This document shows, in pieces, positions 55,118-64,000 of a stretch of DNA of 64,000 nucleotides. The stretch spans positions 1,711,786 to 1,775,785 of the forward strand of contig NW_003314264.1 in assembly GCF_000143415.4 (NCBI RefSeq), read 5' to 3'. How positions within the stretch are numbered: the first letter of the stretch is position 1; every line of letters begins with the position of its first letter. Source of the stretch: Selaginella moellendorffii. Taxonomy: Eukaryota > Streptophyta > Lycopodiopsida > Selaginellales > Selaginellaceae. Both the position numbers and the translations under genes were made by a program. The notes beneath the pieces are model-generated. The model worked only from the letters and a program-made list of their open reading frames with translations, made no database searches and was not told where the DNA came from.

Positions 55118-57445
55118 TCAGCGTTTGATCATCGTCCAGAACGACGAGTAGTACAAATGCTGGAGAAAAAAAACCAAGTAAGAAAAAAACCTCAAGCGAT
55201 AACCAAAATCACTCTTTTGATTGAGGAATTGAATGAAACCCACCTGACTCATCGAAGTTGGGCACGAAGTGTATGTATTTTGCACTGTGGATTCCTTCTG
55301 CTCGAGAAAAAAAGAGGACATGGATCAAATCGATGAGAAAGCACTGGAGACTTTTACCTTGAGCTCGAATCCATAGCTAAAAGCTACTTTTTTCACGTCC
55401 TCCAAGCTCAGCTCTATGGAGATTTCCTAGAAAACGAGGAAGATTGCTGATAGAAGAAACGAAAAAATTATAGAGGGCTTACGTCGTGGGAGGAGAATTC
55501 GTGAGCATCAGCGAAGTGGTAGAGAAGGGGCCCCAGATTGATCCACACCTGGCACGAAAAAAACTCCACTAACTTCTTAGATATCAAGAAGAAAAACATA
55601 AACATCGATGCTTACACCACCGGGCTTGAGAACTTTGTGAATCACTTCTATGTAGTCCACGACGTTGTGCGCCGTGTCGATGAAGAAGCAAGTCACGACA
55701 GCATCCCAGGCACCTGTAAAACACAAAAAACGAAAAACTTTGAGAAAGAAACGATTGTTTTTGGTTTTTTCCTTGAAAGCAAGGCTAACCTGTTTGGCTC
55801 TCGTGGCCATAAACCTCCAGAAAATCACCGGCACACATCGAAAAGCCTTCAGTAATTCCTGCACTGTTATCTGGATATCCATGAGCTGAACTGTAAGATC
55901 GCTGCTGGAACTAGAAAACCTTCCAGGGTGAACATCAGGAAAGCGTACAGATTGGAGCTGATCCTTGTCCGAAATTTTGTTGCAGTTGCTGTGTATCCAC
56001 GGGTGCATCTCAAATTCGTCCGGCTCGACAGTCCTGCATTGCACACTTTTAATCTTCGCTCTACAGAAAATGAAATCGCTTACTGGTTAAGGATAAAACT
56101 CGAGCAAATGAGCACGTAATATGAAAACTCATTCCCTTGGCACATGAACCCTGAAAAACACCTTGTAGAAACCATCAAACCTTGATAGTATAGATTAGAT
56201 TACCTAGTCGTGATATCTCCAAGGCTAGTCGTCCCAGTCCCGCTCCAGGAACTAAGCAGCTTGGTCTCCTGCGAGATTTTCAAGAGTGAATCAAGAGATT
56301 TTGTGAGTAAACAAACGTACGCCTCGGGATCAATATTTGGAAACCATGACTGAAGCTCTTGTAGCAGCGGCGAATAGCACTTGTCACGCTCACCAGCTCC
56401 CTGTGAAGAAAACTAATCAGGAAAAGAAGAACACTAGATAAACTCGAAAACCTCTACCTCTTTTGTCCAGTCTCTTACAATGTTTCGAAGAACGCAACGG
56501 ACCTACACAAGTACAGAGGATAGTTGCAAGAATGAGAAACTCCAAAGGCCCACGAACCTTATCAACATCTGACGGTCTGACGTGCAAGTGTTGGTCGGTA
56601 TTGTCCTCAAAATGAAAACCACCGGTTGAATTTGGCATTTCTCGAGATCCGAAATGGAAGTCATCCATCTTAAGAACATAAAAGCAAACTCTCCAGAACT
56701 TGAACAAAAGAAGAAAAAAAAAAGCATACCTCGTACGAGCCTTGCACCTCGACTGCAGACTTTGTTCCCTCGTTTTCAACTGCTAGTCTCTTGTTACTAA
56801 CGCTCGTTTCGCTACGACAATCTTTCCAACCGTTTGCATTCTCGTGGTCTTTCTTGTGATTTTTGCAACCAGCAGTCGTAACGTCCTCATTCCCAGCATC
56901 GGAAACATGCTCAAACTGTTGTTCGTCGTCGCTCATTTCGAAAGGAGGCTCAAAGTACTGCGAGAGGAAAAAGCTTCTTTCATCACAATAAGAGAAGAAA
57001 TAAAACGAGTACCCGAAGCATTGTGGATATGAGATGGAAATTCCTTGAAATACACCTGATAGATAGAAAGATGGAACACAAATCGTTTTTTTCTCAACAA
57101 GAAGAGTACCTCCTCACTTCGGCATATTTCTTTGGCAGATGACTTAGAAGCTCCTACAAAAGGAAAAGCGAAGAAGAAGAAACTCAATGGCTCTCTCCAA
57201 ATTCCCAAACCTTTTGCCTTGACGGTAATCGCGAGTACGATCGCTCCCATCGTCTCACATCATCCTCTGCGGAGCTCGCATAGCTGGAATCATCCAAAGC
57301 CAAAAATCGGAGAAGGAAGAATCAATGCCGGTTTTGGGAGGAAGAGATCCTCGACTCACTTGAGATAGGTGGCAATGACTCTCCGGAGCGCCTTCATCTC
57401 CAACGCCCCGTCGATCTTGTCCGGCTCCACACTCTCCCGCTCCAT
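55118..57445 (-). CDS. Carnosine N-methyltransferase-like (N2227/CARNMT1 family)
   Basis: Seventeen exons: 57360-57445, 57211-57283, 57110-57153, 57013-57055, 56730-56957, 56558-56668, 56458-56502, 56321-56400, 56204-56268, 56084-56150, 55920-56045, 55790-55863, 55616-55713, 55483-55548, 55358-55426, 55244-55297, 55118-55159 (456 aa). Family marks in order: RRWERSYSRLPSRQK, YFEPPFE, VRCVLRNIVRDWTKEGAGER, the SAM-binding motif I VPGAGLGRLALEI (243-255), QGNEFSYYVLICSSFILN, MHPWIHSNCNK, AGITEGFSMCAGDFLEVY, WDAVVTCFFIDTAHNVVDYI, KPGGVWINLGPLLYHFAD and a C-terminal ESTVQNTY. The animal and yeast enzymes methylate carnosine or related His compounds; the plant substrate is unknown. An acidic, poorly conserved insert (exon 5, about residues 86-155) is expected in this family. 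It lies 130 bp upstream of the zinc-knuckle gene on the same strand. Confidence 0.9.
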
Positions 57446-57923
57446 GCCGCTCGCGATAAATAGGGTTTTATACAAACGCCACTGAGAGGATAAAGAAAAC
57501 TCGTGGAGTATTTAAATCGTTGCCTTAACGAGAATTTATAGGAGATTCTTTCGTATTTGTCTTCCTTCTCAAAACGTTACTAACTTGGAAGCACTGGAGC
57601 CGAGTGTTCGTCACAACGCTGAGAAGCACCGAAAGGGAAAAGGACTGTGGCAAGAAGCATTCCAGTTTCCACTGCGCTTGAGTTAGATTGTCGGAGTATC
57701 AAGCTTCGCACCTGGTTGATAGCAAGATCTACTTGCGGTGGAAATCGAATGCTTCTCGGAGATGATCCGGAATGTCGCAAACTCCATGCAGGAAAAAGCT
57801 GAAGTAGGAGATTGTTTGTCGGTGTTGTCGAGAGATTTTGCACGAGAAGATCTTCACCTGTAATGGAGTTGTCGGGGAAAGCATTTTGTGAGTGAAGTGT
57901 CTAACATCAGTGCAGTAGCAAGC
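57446..57923. other. Intergenic: CARNMT-like promoter and CstF50 3' region
   Basis: 478 bp between the start of the CARNMT-like gene and the stop of CstF50, both on the - strand. The 87-codon - strand frame at 57,580-57,843 resembles no family and is most likely CstF50 3' UTR. Confidence 0.55.
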
Positions 57924-59967
57924 TTACCTCGCTGTTTGCCAGAATCTCACGGTACGATCACTTCCACATGTTACAAAGCAAGCTTCACTTGGAGAATGCT
58001 CGATACAGCGAAGGGCACCGGCGTGATTCGAATTGAGCCGACTCATGAGGTCACCAGTAAGAGCATCCCACACGACAACCTGAAAAGATAAACGTGGTGA
58101 GCATGAATGTTTATGGAGCTCATCTAGAATACCTCGCCTTTCGGTTCGTCGCTGGACAAAACGAATTCTTCGTTGTGAGTGAAGACCGCCTGAAAGCAGC
58201 ACAATGATCATGAAAGTCCAGAGGGACCACTTCGAAAAACCTGGCATCTCGTCTGAGAGTGTTGGCTGCCAATGTAACGCTTGACTTGCCTACCGCTGCC
58301 TACATCCCACAGTACTACTGCAAGGTCTTTGCCGCACGAAAGCACGTATCTGCAACACAAACCATCGAAAAGCTTAGGGACCAGCAGCAGTAGTCTATCA
58401 CGACCTTTGATCTCTTGTAAAAACGGCGCTTGTGGCTTCAGCTGAAACATGAGCACCTTGAATCGCCCTGACACACCGAGCAGTTTTTCCATCCCAGAAG
58501 CGAACACCGCCATCTTTGCTTGCTGTAACATAAAGGCCTCCGCTCTCCGAGAATCTTACCTGCGGTTGAACTAGTCCATCAATCTCACAAAATATTAAGC
58601 ATAATTCGCACCTGGTTTATAGCACTACCAACATGCTTCTCTTGAAGGGAGGCTGATACATAGCACTGAAGCGTGTTTGAGTCATAGAGATGAGGTATTG
58701 GATGGTCCGTTCCTGGCAAAAACATTAGCGTGAATTTATAACTTCCCATCGAATGCTTACCAGCAAGCAAAAAATCCCCGCATGGATGAAAGCAAACTGA
58801 CCGCACGTTGTGTGTGTCCTGAAAAGCAAAGCCAAAGCGTTAGACCTCGATCATTTCAAAGTTTCACAAAAACCAGCATACTTGAATCGCTTTGACGGCT
58901 CGGCGAGCAGAAGTTTTTGCGAAATCAAAAAACCTGTAGTCATCTTACATCAGAGAAGTTTCAAAAGGCTAATTCGCTTTACTTGATAGTGCGGTCCTTA
59001 GCACCAGAAACAAGAATATGAGCTTGAGGATGGAAGTCTAGATCGTTAATAGGCTGCGTCGAAAGCCTCAAGTAAGCAAGAACAAAATCGAAAGAAGACT
59101 TGCATGTATATGATCGAAAAACGTCCTGATGGCCGGTCTGATCGATCCTACATCTGGGAGCATCATTTGCTGTATCTTTTCAACCTTCCAAAACAAGAAA
59201 AACAAAGGAAGATATCGGCCGAAAGAAGAAGAAAGGTGAACACTAGAAAGACTAAACATACTTCAAACAGCTTGATTGATGCGTCGGCTCCTCCTGTTGC
59301 GACGAGCCGGCCATCCGGGCTGAATCGAGCACACCGTGCGGCATTCTGAAACAAAGAAAAGAGAAAACGTTAGCGTGAAAACTTACTTTCACGTGAACAA
59401 AGTAGTGCGCTACCTTATGCTCCGATATTTGCTGGGAGACAAGCTTTGGGAAGAACTTGGACGCGCGTTTGCCTGTTTGTAACGAGCTGCCAAAGAGTAG
59501 CACAATGCTAGATCGAAAAAGAGAGAAAGTACTTGAAATCGGTGAGTCTCGATGGTAGGACTGGAAGAGGGCCATATCCGATAGAACTCGTCCCAGCGTC
59601 GATGGAAGCTGACCCCCTCGCTGGAGCGCTACTCTCGACGGCAAGTCCCTGCTTACAGAGTAAAAAACGTTAGAAGAATTCGCGAGAATCGTCTGAAAGA
59701 ATGGAAGGTAGAAGAATTGGCGACCTTCTGGACAAGCTCCAGCAATTTGTTTGGAGGAAGCTCGATGTTAAGAGGGATCATGGTCGCATTTGCGACCGCA
59801 GTGGCTGCCTGGAACGAAGAATCATGGAGAATTTCCAGGCGCTCGCAAGGACGAGGATCGATTACCTGGTTGAGATTATTGTCCCGGAGATACGAGACAA
59901 TGAGCGCCATCACATGCCGCTGGAGGAGCCCCTCCTGGAGAAGCCGCGATTGATCTACTATACCCAT
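57924..59967 (-). CDS. CSTF50: Cleavage stimulation factor 50-kDa subunit (CstF50/CSTF1)
   Basis: Thirteen exons: 59725-59967, 59533-59648, 59414-59486, 59262-59345, 59104-59184, 58983-59053, 58882-58933, 58761-58818, 58612-58712, 58405-58559, 58241-58349, 58133-58189, 57924-58079 (451 aa, the usual size). The N-terminal dimerisation helices (LQRHVMALIVSYLRDNNLNQ, ATMIPLNIELPPNKLLELV) are followed by the basic linker and WD40 repeats (CARFSPDGRLVATGGADASI, INDLDFHPQAHILVSGAKD, VRSVCFHPCGDFLLAG, YVTASKDGGVRFWDG, LSCGKDLAVVLWD and FVTCGSDRTVRFWQ). CstF50 is part of the complex that binds downstream GU-rich elements in mRNA 3'-end formation. The start at 59,967 matches family length. The intron 59,054-59,103 uses a GC donor (ACAT|GCAAGT) instead of GT. 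The gene diverges from the coiled-coil gene 48 bp away. Confidence 0.93.
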
Positions 59968-60015
59968 TGCAAAGCTCAAGAACCCTAAAAGGGTTTAAAA
60001 GAAAGGAGGAGAAGC
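59968..60015. promoter_or_regulatory. 48-bp gap between divergent start codons with palindromic telo-box-like motif
   Basis: The whole spacer between the CstF50 ATG (-) and the coiled-coil gene ATG (+) is 48 bp. It contains AACCCTAAAAGGGTTT, i.e. AACCCT and AGGGTT facing each other. AAACCCTA/TAGGGTTT telo-boxes are common in promoters of plant translation and cell-cycle genes. The spacer must serve as both 5' leaders and may be the core of a bidirectional promoter, unless transcription starts lie inside the opposite gene. Confidence 0.6.
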
Positions 60016-61259
60016 ATGGCCAAGGACGATGGGGGGAAGCAGGCTAAGGGTCGCAAGCGCCGCGGCCCGGCTCCCTCCACGGCAAGGAATCTCCGATCGT
60101 GCACGAGCAGCGCCAAGGTGACATTGTCGGATGGCGAAGCCAAAGCCCCGGGATCGCGCGAGGATATGGTGGTGAGCTTGGAAGAGATCGAGAATGTGGT
60201 TGTGGCTGTGAGCGAGGACGGTACTGCGCCCATCACTCCTCCTACTCCCGCTCCACAGGAAGAGGAGGAAAGCCTCGACGACAACTGGAAAGAGGTTCGT
60301 GACGATTCTTTTGTTTGGTCTATTCGCTTGGATCGTGCTAGGATTTTTTCTCCTTCTTTGCTTCTACTCTCCTGGTTCGAGTGCTATGATCTTTGGTTTG
60401 CTCGTTTTGATGGATCGTGCTACATTTGCGAAGAAGTTTTTTCTTCGTTTGAGTGCTATGATCTTTGATCTATTCTTTCTCTTGTTTCTGGTTCTACCTT
60501 CCTCTGTGCTTGTGTGATCTATTCCGTGTTTCTTCGTTCTGCTAGAGTTTCTTCCATGTCCTTTATCACAGTTTCTTCTTCTACTTCTTTCTTTCTCTTT
60601 TGTGTAGAAGCCATAGCCATCGTGGTTTATATCCACTTTCTTTTTCACAGGTTACGAGGGCCGTATGCTACGAAATGGACGCCGACTTCTCTCACGGTGA
60701 CGGGCTTCCGGAGATGGAGACCATCGAAGGTAATGGTTTGTTTCCTTCATTTTCATCCAACCAACGAAGGACTTTCACAGCGCCTCCAAAGGAGCCGATC
60801 ACTGTCCCGGACGATCTCGACGAGGGGCTCAAGCTGCTGGTGAGCAAGAACAGGATGAGGAAGACCGAGGTATTCAAGCTCAAGCTCGCAATATACCAGC
60901 TCTACTCGAAAGTGGGAATTCTGGAAGCAGCCAACGCGGCAGAAGTGACACAGAGAGAGGAGCTCGACAAGTCCAAGGAACACGCGAGCAAGCTCCAGGA
61001 GGAGCTTAACAAGGCCGTGGAGGAGCTCAAGAGGGCGAAGGAAGACAACACCGGGCTCAAAGCTCGGGTGGAGGAGCTGACTCGCGCCATCGACGCGGAT
61101 CAGGACGAGGAGAAGGCGAGGAAAGCCGAGAAGCTCGAGAAGGAGATCGAGAGCCTCAAGTCGCAGATCAAGCAAAAGAATGGAGTCATCGCGCTGCTGC
61201 GAAACAGCTACGGCGATCCACGAGCCAGTCTTGCCGCGAGGCAGTTTATGACACCATAG
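60016..61259 (+). CDS. Coiled-coil protein of unknown function
   Basis: Three exons: 60016-60294, 60651-60729, 60781-61259 (278 aa). The first intron (356 nt) is unusually long for this locus. The N-terminus is basic (KQAKGRKRRGPAPS, a likely nuclear signal), then acidic (QEEEESLDDNWKE). A block KNRMRKTEVFKLKLAIYQLY precedes a long heptad-rich coiled coil (about residues 172-262, for example EELNKAVEELKRAKEDN and EKLEKEIESLKSQIKQK). The C-terminus NSYGDPRASLAARQ is short. I do not recognise the family. A nuclear, dimeric scaffold-like protein is a guess from composition. Its 3' end converges on the RRM gene 347 bp away, and it is divergent from CstF50. Confidence 0.82.
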
Positions 61260-61606
61260 CTGCGAAGTAGCCCAAGTTAAGCATGGCACCATAGCTGCGA
61301 AGCAACCATAGCATACCAAGTAAGCTCTAGTGAAGATCTCTGTGTAGCTAACTCTTCGTCCTCTATACAGCCATAGTAACTTAGCAGCAGCAAGAAGGAA
61401 AAGAAAGGAGAAAGTTTTGGAAAGCTCTCTCACTCTCTTGACTACTTTTATTCGTTCGTGTTCCACACGAAGATCTCGAAGAGGGTGTGGAGAAAAGCGA
61501 GAAAAAGCTCAAGGTGGTGGTGACAAAACAAAGGAGGTTCTCGTCTCTCTCTCTCTCTCTCTCTCTCTTCAATCTCTCAATCTCTTTCCTTCTCTAGAGA
61601 GAATTT
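61260..61606. other. Convergent 3' region with CT microsatellite
   Basis: Between the 3' ends of the coiled-coil gene (+) and the RRM gene (-). It contains a (TC)13 run at 61,544-61,569. A 30-bp-spaced partial repeat of CATAGCTGCGAAG... occurs at 61,254 and 61,288. Frames here (e.g. 60,753-61,466 -) are antisense shadows. UTRs of the two genes may overlap. Confidence 0.6.
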
Positions 61607-62948
61607 TTAACGGCGTCGATCTCTGCGATTGTTGTTGGTGTTGCTGGTAAACTGTGCTCGGTCTCGGACTCTAAGCGGGGATCGAGATCGCGGAGCACCT
61701 CTCGGGCCGTATCGAGCAAACGTAAGTCGCAAAACGTACGAATCGGGATCATTCTCATCAAACTTATAACCTGCAAGGCCCGCGCACGGTTTTTAAGTTC
61801 TGGGAAAGCTCTCAAGGTTGGTTCTTTAGACCATGATCGTTCCTTTCCTCTGTTTACTCATTCTCATTCTTTTCTCTTTCTCTTCTTTTTTAACGTTTCG
61901 TTTAGGAAAAGTTCGAAGAATGCCAAGCCAGTCCCTTGGCAAAATGATAGTACAAGCTGGAAAAGTGTGAGTTTCCCAGGGGCTACAACTCCCAGGCCCG
62001 TCCCAGGGACTTAAAGAAACACCAGCAGGGAGGAGCATGATCATGGTGACCCAAAGCAGGAAGCAAAACGTAAAAGGAAAGAAGAACGCGAGCACTCTAC
62101 CTTGCAAGGCTTCCAAGGCCGTGGCCGCGCACTTGGCATCCATGAACTCCACGAAGCACAAGACCAGCTTCTCCCCGGTTGTCTGCGCAGCACAAGACGA
62201 AAATCTTTCGATAAAACCTTTGACGAAACTTTCGAGAACAAGGAAGATCTTACTCTCTTTGCGTCCTTGTGAACAAGCCGGACTTCTTTGAAACCGATGA
62301 ATGGCCGGAAGATATCTGAGACAACTCCCAGTCAAGGCCACAAAACCATATGAGAGAAATCGAGAAACGATCACTGAAAGGATACGTGCTGCCTCTCTGC
62401 GCGTACAGTCCGATGGCAATCCATCCACGAAAAGAGTGGAGGATGCGTCGTGAGGGAGGCCATCGCTGGTGTTGATGCTCAAGTTGGATCGAGCTCCGGT
62501 TAAGCAGGCAACGTCGTATCCCATCATCTGGGAAGTTTGCGTGATCAGCGACGAATCATCCAGCGCTGATAGCCCGGCCCCGAGAGCGCTCAAACTGGCA
62601 GCACCACTCACACCGAGCCCGACTCCAGACAATCCCAAGTCCGAGGAAAGTCCCGCAAAAGAAAGCTGCCGAAAAAACACGAAAGCTGTGTGTTTTGTTT
62701 TCTCCACATTGTGAAAGATCTACCCCGTTGCGCAAGAGATCCGAGGATGTTGTGAGTTGATCGCCTTCGCGGCCTCCCCAGCCACCTCGATCATCGTAAG
62801 TTCTCTCTGAGTGAAAGAAGAAGTTAACAAAGAAAGAGAAAGAACCAAAACAAATTTTACCGTAGTCTCGTCGGGGTCTCTTTGGCGAGGGCGATGGAGT
62901 CCTCCTGTCAGCAGTAGCGTAATTCCATCTAGCCCCAAAGTCAGCCAT
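61607..62948 (-). CDS. RRM RNA-binding protein, plant nuclear-speckle type
   Basis: Six exons: 62861-62948, 62724-62806, 62386-62665, 62254-62315, 62101-62182, 61607-61770 (252 aa). The N-terminus has PSPSPKRPRRDYE, a likely nuclear signal. A Gly/Leu/Ser-rich segment follows. The single RRM (about 132-217) is ASSTLFVDGLPSDCTRREAA (RNP2), HIFRPFIGFKEVRLVHKDAK, KLVLCFVEFMDAKCAATALE (RNP1) and GYKFDENDP...LRLTFARY. The tail is Arg-rich (RGAPRSRSPLRVR, NNRRDRRR). Plants have a small family of such proteins linked to splicing and mRNA metabolism; the exact role here is unknown. The 330-nt intron 61,771-62,100 contains an alternative acceptor near 62,020 whose frame runs 48 codons, but it lacks the RRM's last strand. 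Confidence 0.87.
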
Positions 62949-63308
62949 CCCTAGAGCAATGCCAATCAATCCCTCGCTTCTCTCGCTCTCTCTCGCGCGC
63001 GCGCTATGGATGAATCCGGGGTCCTCCAAATTCCTGGAGCATTCGGCAAGAAGATCACAAATTACTCTACCAGAGACCTCTGGATCGCAGAATTGGATGC
63101 TCTTACCATGGATCTGCAGCGCCACACCCCGATTGCGTCGCGTACAGCTCTCCCCTGTTTTCTCTCTTTTTTTTTTCCCTTTCAGATATATGGGGTTAGG
63201 GCAAACCAGACATATAAAAGATCTGATGTGGCTATTCCGTTGGAGAATCAATCTTGGCCGTCCATCACATCCTATAAAAACTTAGAAAGATAGAAAAGAG
63301 GGCTTGCT
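62949..63308. promoter_or_regulatory. Promoter region between RRM gene and small plastid-protein gene
   Basis: TATAAAA occurs at 63,213-63,219 and TATAAAAA at 63,273-63,280; the second is 29 bp before the downstream ATG (63,309) and suits a TATA box with a very short leader. A 95-codon + frame (63,006-63,293) spans this region but has no family character. Confidence 0.5.
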
Positions 63309-63716
63309 ATGGCGCTTCTCTTCCACGCTCCAGCGTTGTGTTCTTCGCTTCTCTTCCACGCGCCAACGTTGTGTTCTTCAATTCATCCCTTCACCAAAGC
63401 AACGAGAATAAGAATTCCAATGCAAATCTACACAACAAAGAATTCTAGAATGCTAAGAAATCCATCTATTGTGGCAGGAGCTACCAACAAGCCAGAATCC
63501 ACAGAAGAAAAAGAAGACCAAGCAATCTCACCAGTAGGCCTAGAGAAATCCCTGGCCAAACTATTCCGAAGTAAGCTCTGGATCGCCGTGCTCTCGCTCT
63601 TTCTCACGGCCTTCATAGCCGGCTACCTTTACTTCTTTATCACGGGGAATGGAGCTGACGAAGTTCCCATCATGAAGTACCAGTACTACCAGTACACCAA
63701 ATCAATCACGAAGTAG
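63309..63716 (+). CDS. Small single-membrane-span protein, predicted plastid, unknown function
   Basis: Single-exon frame of 135 aa. The first ~58 residues are Ser/Thr/Arg/Lys-rich without acidic residues, like a transit peptide, and include the tandem duplication LLFHAPALCSS/LLFHAPTLCSS at the very start. A short acidic stretch (PESTEEKEDQ) and an amphipathic KSLAKLFRSKLW segment precede one hydrophobic span (about residues 92-111, WIAVLSLFLTAFIAGYLYFF). The tail is Tyr/Lys-rich (KYQYYQYTKSITK). I do not recognise the family. A thylakoid or envelope membrane protein is inferred from the targeting-like N-terminus and the single span. It converges with the ClpP gene 97 bp away. Confidence 0.7.
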   Translation: MALLFHAPALCSSLLFHAPTLCSSIHPFTKATRIRIPMQIYTTKNSRMLRNPSIVAGATNKPESTEEKEDQAISPVGLEKSLAKLFRSKLWIAVLSLFLTAFIAGYLYFFITGNGADEVPIMKYQYYQYTKSITK

Positions 63717-63812
63717 AATAAGCTCCGCTCGTTATTTCGTTCCTAGAAGAGAACTTCGTTGGTTTAGAAAGAACAGCAAGAGAAAAGAATGAAGAAATGC
63801 AATTACCTCTCC

Positions 63813-64000
63813 TCAAGCTGCTGCCGGAGCTGGAAGTGGTGATAGCGCTTTCAGTGGATTGGAAATGACGCCGTCAATGAGGCCATACTCTTGAGCTTCC
63901 TTGGGACTCATGAAGAAATCCCGGTCGGTGTCTTGAATTATCCTCTCCAGTGGCTGCCCGGTGTGATAAGATAGATAGCTGTTCAAGTTCGCTTTGTGAT
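63813..64000 (-). CDS. Plastid ATP-dependent Clp protease proteolytic subunit (ClpP5-like), 3' end only
   Basis: The window ends inside this gene; only the last 62 codons are visible. The segment contains [18 protein letters not shown], the [20 protein letters not shown] block and [10 protein letters not shown], followed by an Ala/Pro tail and TGA. This is the C-terminal third of ClpP, including the Asp of the catalytic triad region. Nuclear-encoded stromal ClpP subunits, above all ClpP5, have this NPLKAL extension. The catalytic Ser and His lie outside the window. It degrades stromal proteins with Clp ATPases. Confidence 0.88.
   Translation of the reverse strand, partial: HKANLNSYLSYHTGQPLERIIQDTDRDFFMSPKEAQEYGLIDGVISNPLKALSPLPAPAAA

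Noticed and set aside
60753-61466. 237-codon - frame
   Set aside because: Antisense of the coiled-coil exon; Leu-rich because the sense strand is Glu/Lys-rich.
61862-62018. Alternative last exon of the RRM gene
   Set aside because: It is open for about 48 codons in phase but lacks the final RRM strand, whereas the exon at 61,607-61,770 supplies GYKFDENDP...LRLTFARY. It may be an alternative isoform.
63006-63293. 95-codon + frame MDESGVLQIPG...
   Set aside because: It spans two TATA-like boxes and a polypyrimidine stretch and ends 16 nt before the next ATG. It is more likely promoter sequence of the 63,309 gene or a chance upstream frame than a gene, though a transcript could overturn this.

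Overview
The window is nuclear DNA of a land plant. The intron-exon genes match plant families (XBAT-type ankyrin/RING ligase, MUCI70/TOD1-like DUF616 protein, plastid ClpP and SET-domain methyltransferase, CstF50, nuclear-speckle-type RRM protein). Introns are mostly about 45-75 nt, exons are GC-richer than their surroundings, and genes sit 50-500 bp apart beside a dense retrotransposon block. This pattern best fits a lycophyte such as Selaginella moellendorffii. That is an inference; no search was run.

Bases 1-35,887 are nested, mostly non-coding LTR retroelements. Family A (1-6,962, + strand) has its left LTR cut by the window edge, an iMet-type primer-binding site (PBS), about 5 kb of non-coding interior, a polypurine tract (PPT) and a complete 1,118-bp right LTR. 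Family B has 1.4-2 kb LTRs containing GACTCG-type arrays and a 4.1-kb non-coding interior. One complete copy (20,426-33,161, - strand, 5-bp target duplication with one mismatch) sits among pieces of further copies in alternating orientation (7,046-9,500; 9,533-14,520; 14,521-15,472; 15,473-20,425; 33,162-35,887). Into these have inserted a TRIM (8,450-9,025), a solo TRIM LTR (18,472-18,664), a MITE with TTA duplications (13,864-14,152) and a chromodomain Ty3/Gypsy element (27,225-31,940). The Gypsy element keeps protease, RT, RNase H, integrase and chromodomain, but lacks gag and a PBS and has a rearranged 5' LTR. Family B copies elsewhere in the window serve as empty sites for several of these insertions.

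Bases 36,924-38,878 hold an 11-exon SET-domain protein-lysine methyltransferase gene (+). Bases 38,879-44,996 are AT-rich and gene-poor, with a decayed family A LTR (about 43,215-43,800) and a small pseudogene-like frame (42,379-42,588).

Bases 44,997-64,000 are gene-dense: a conserved plant protein of unknown function with a C-terminal CxxC pair (+), an XBAT35-like E3 ligase (-), a DUF616/MUCI70-like Golgi protein (-), a glycine-rich CCHC zinc-knuckle protein (-), a carnosine N-methyltransferase homologue (-), CstF50 (-), a coiled-coil protein of unknown function (+), an RRM protein (-), a small predicted plastid membrane protein (+) and the 3' end of a plastid ClpP gene (-). The exon models were derived by hand from splice sites, reading-frame continuity and family similarity; each full model sums to a whole number of codons. 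CstF50 and the coiled-coil gene diverge from start codons only 48 bp apart, around a palindromic telo-box-like motif. These genes are mostly housekeeping and show no operon-like shared pathway.
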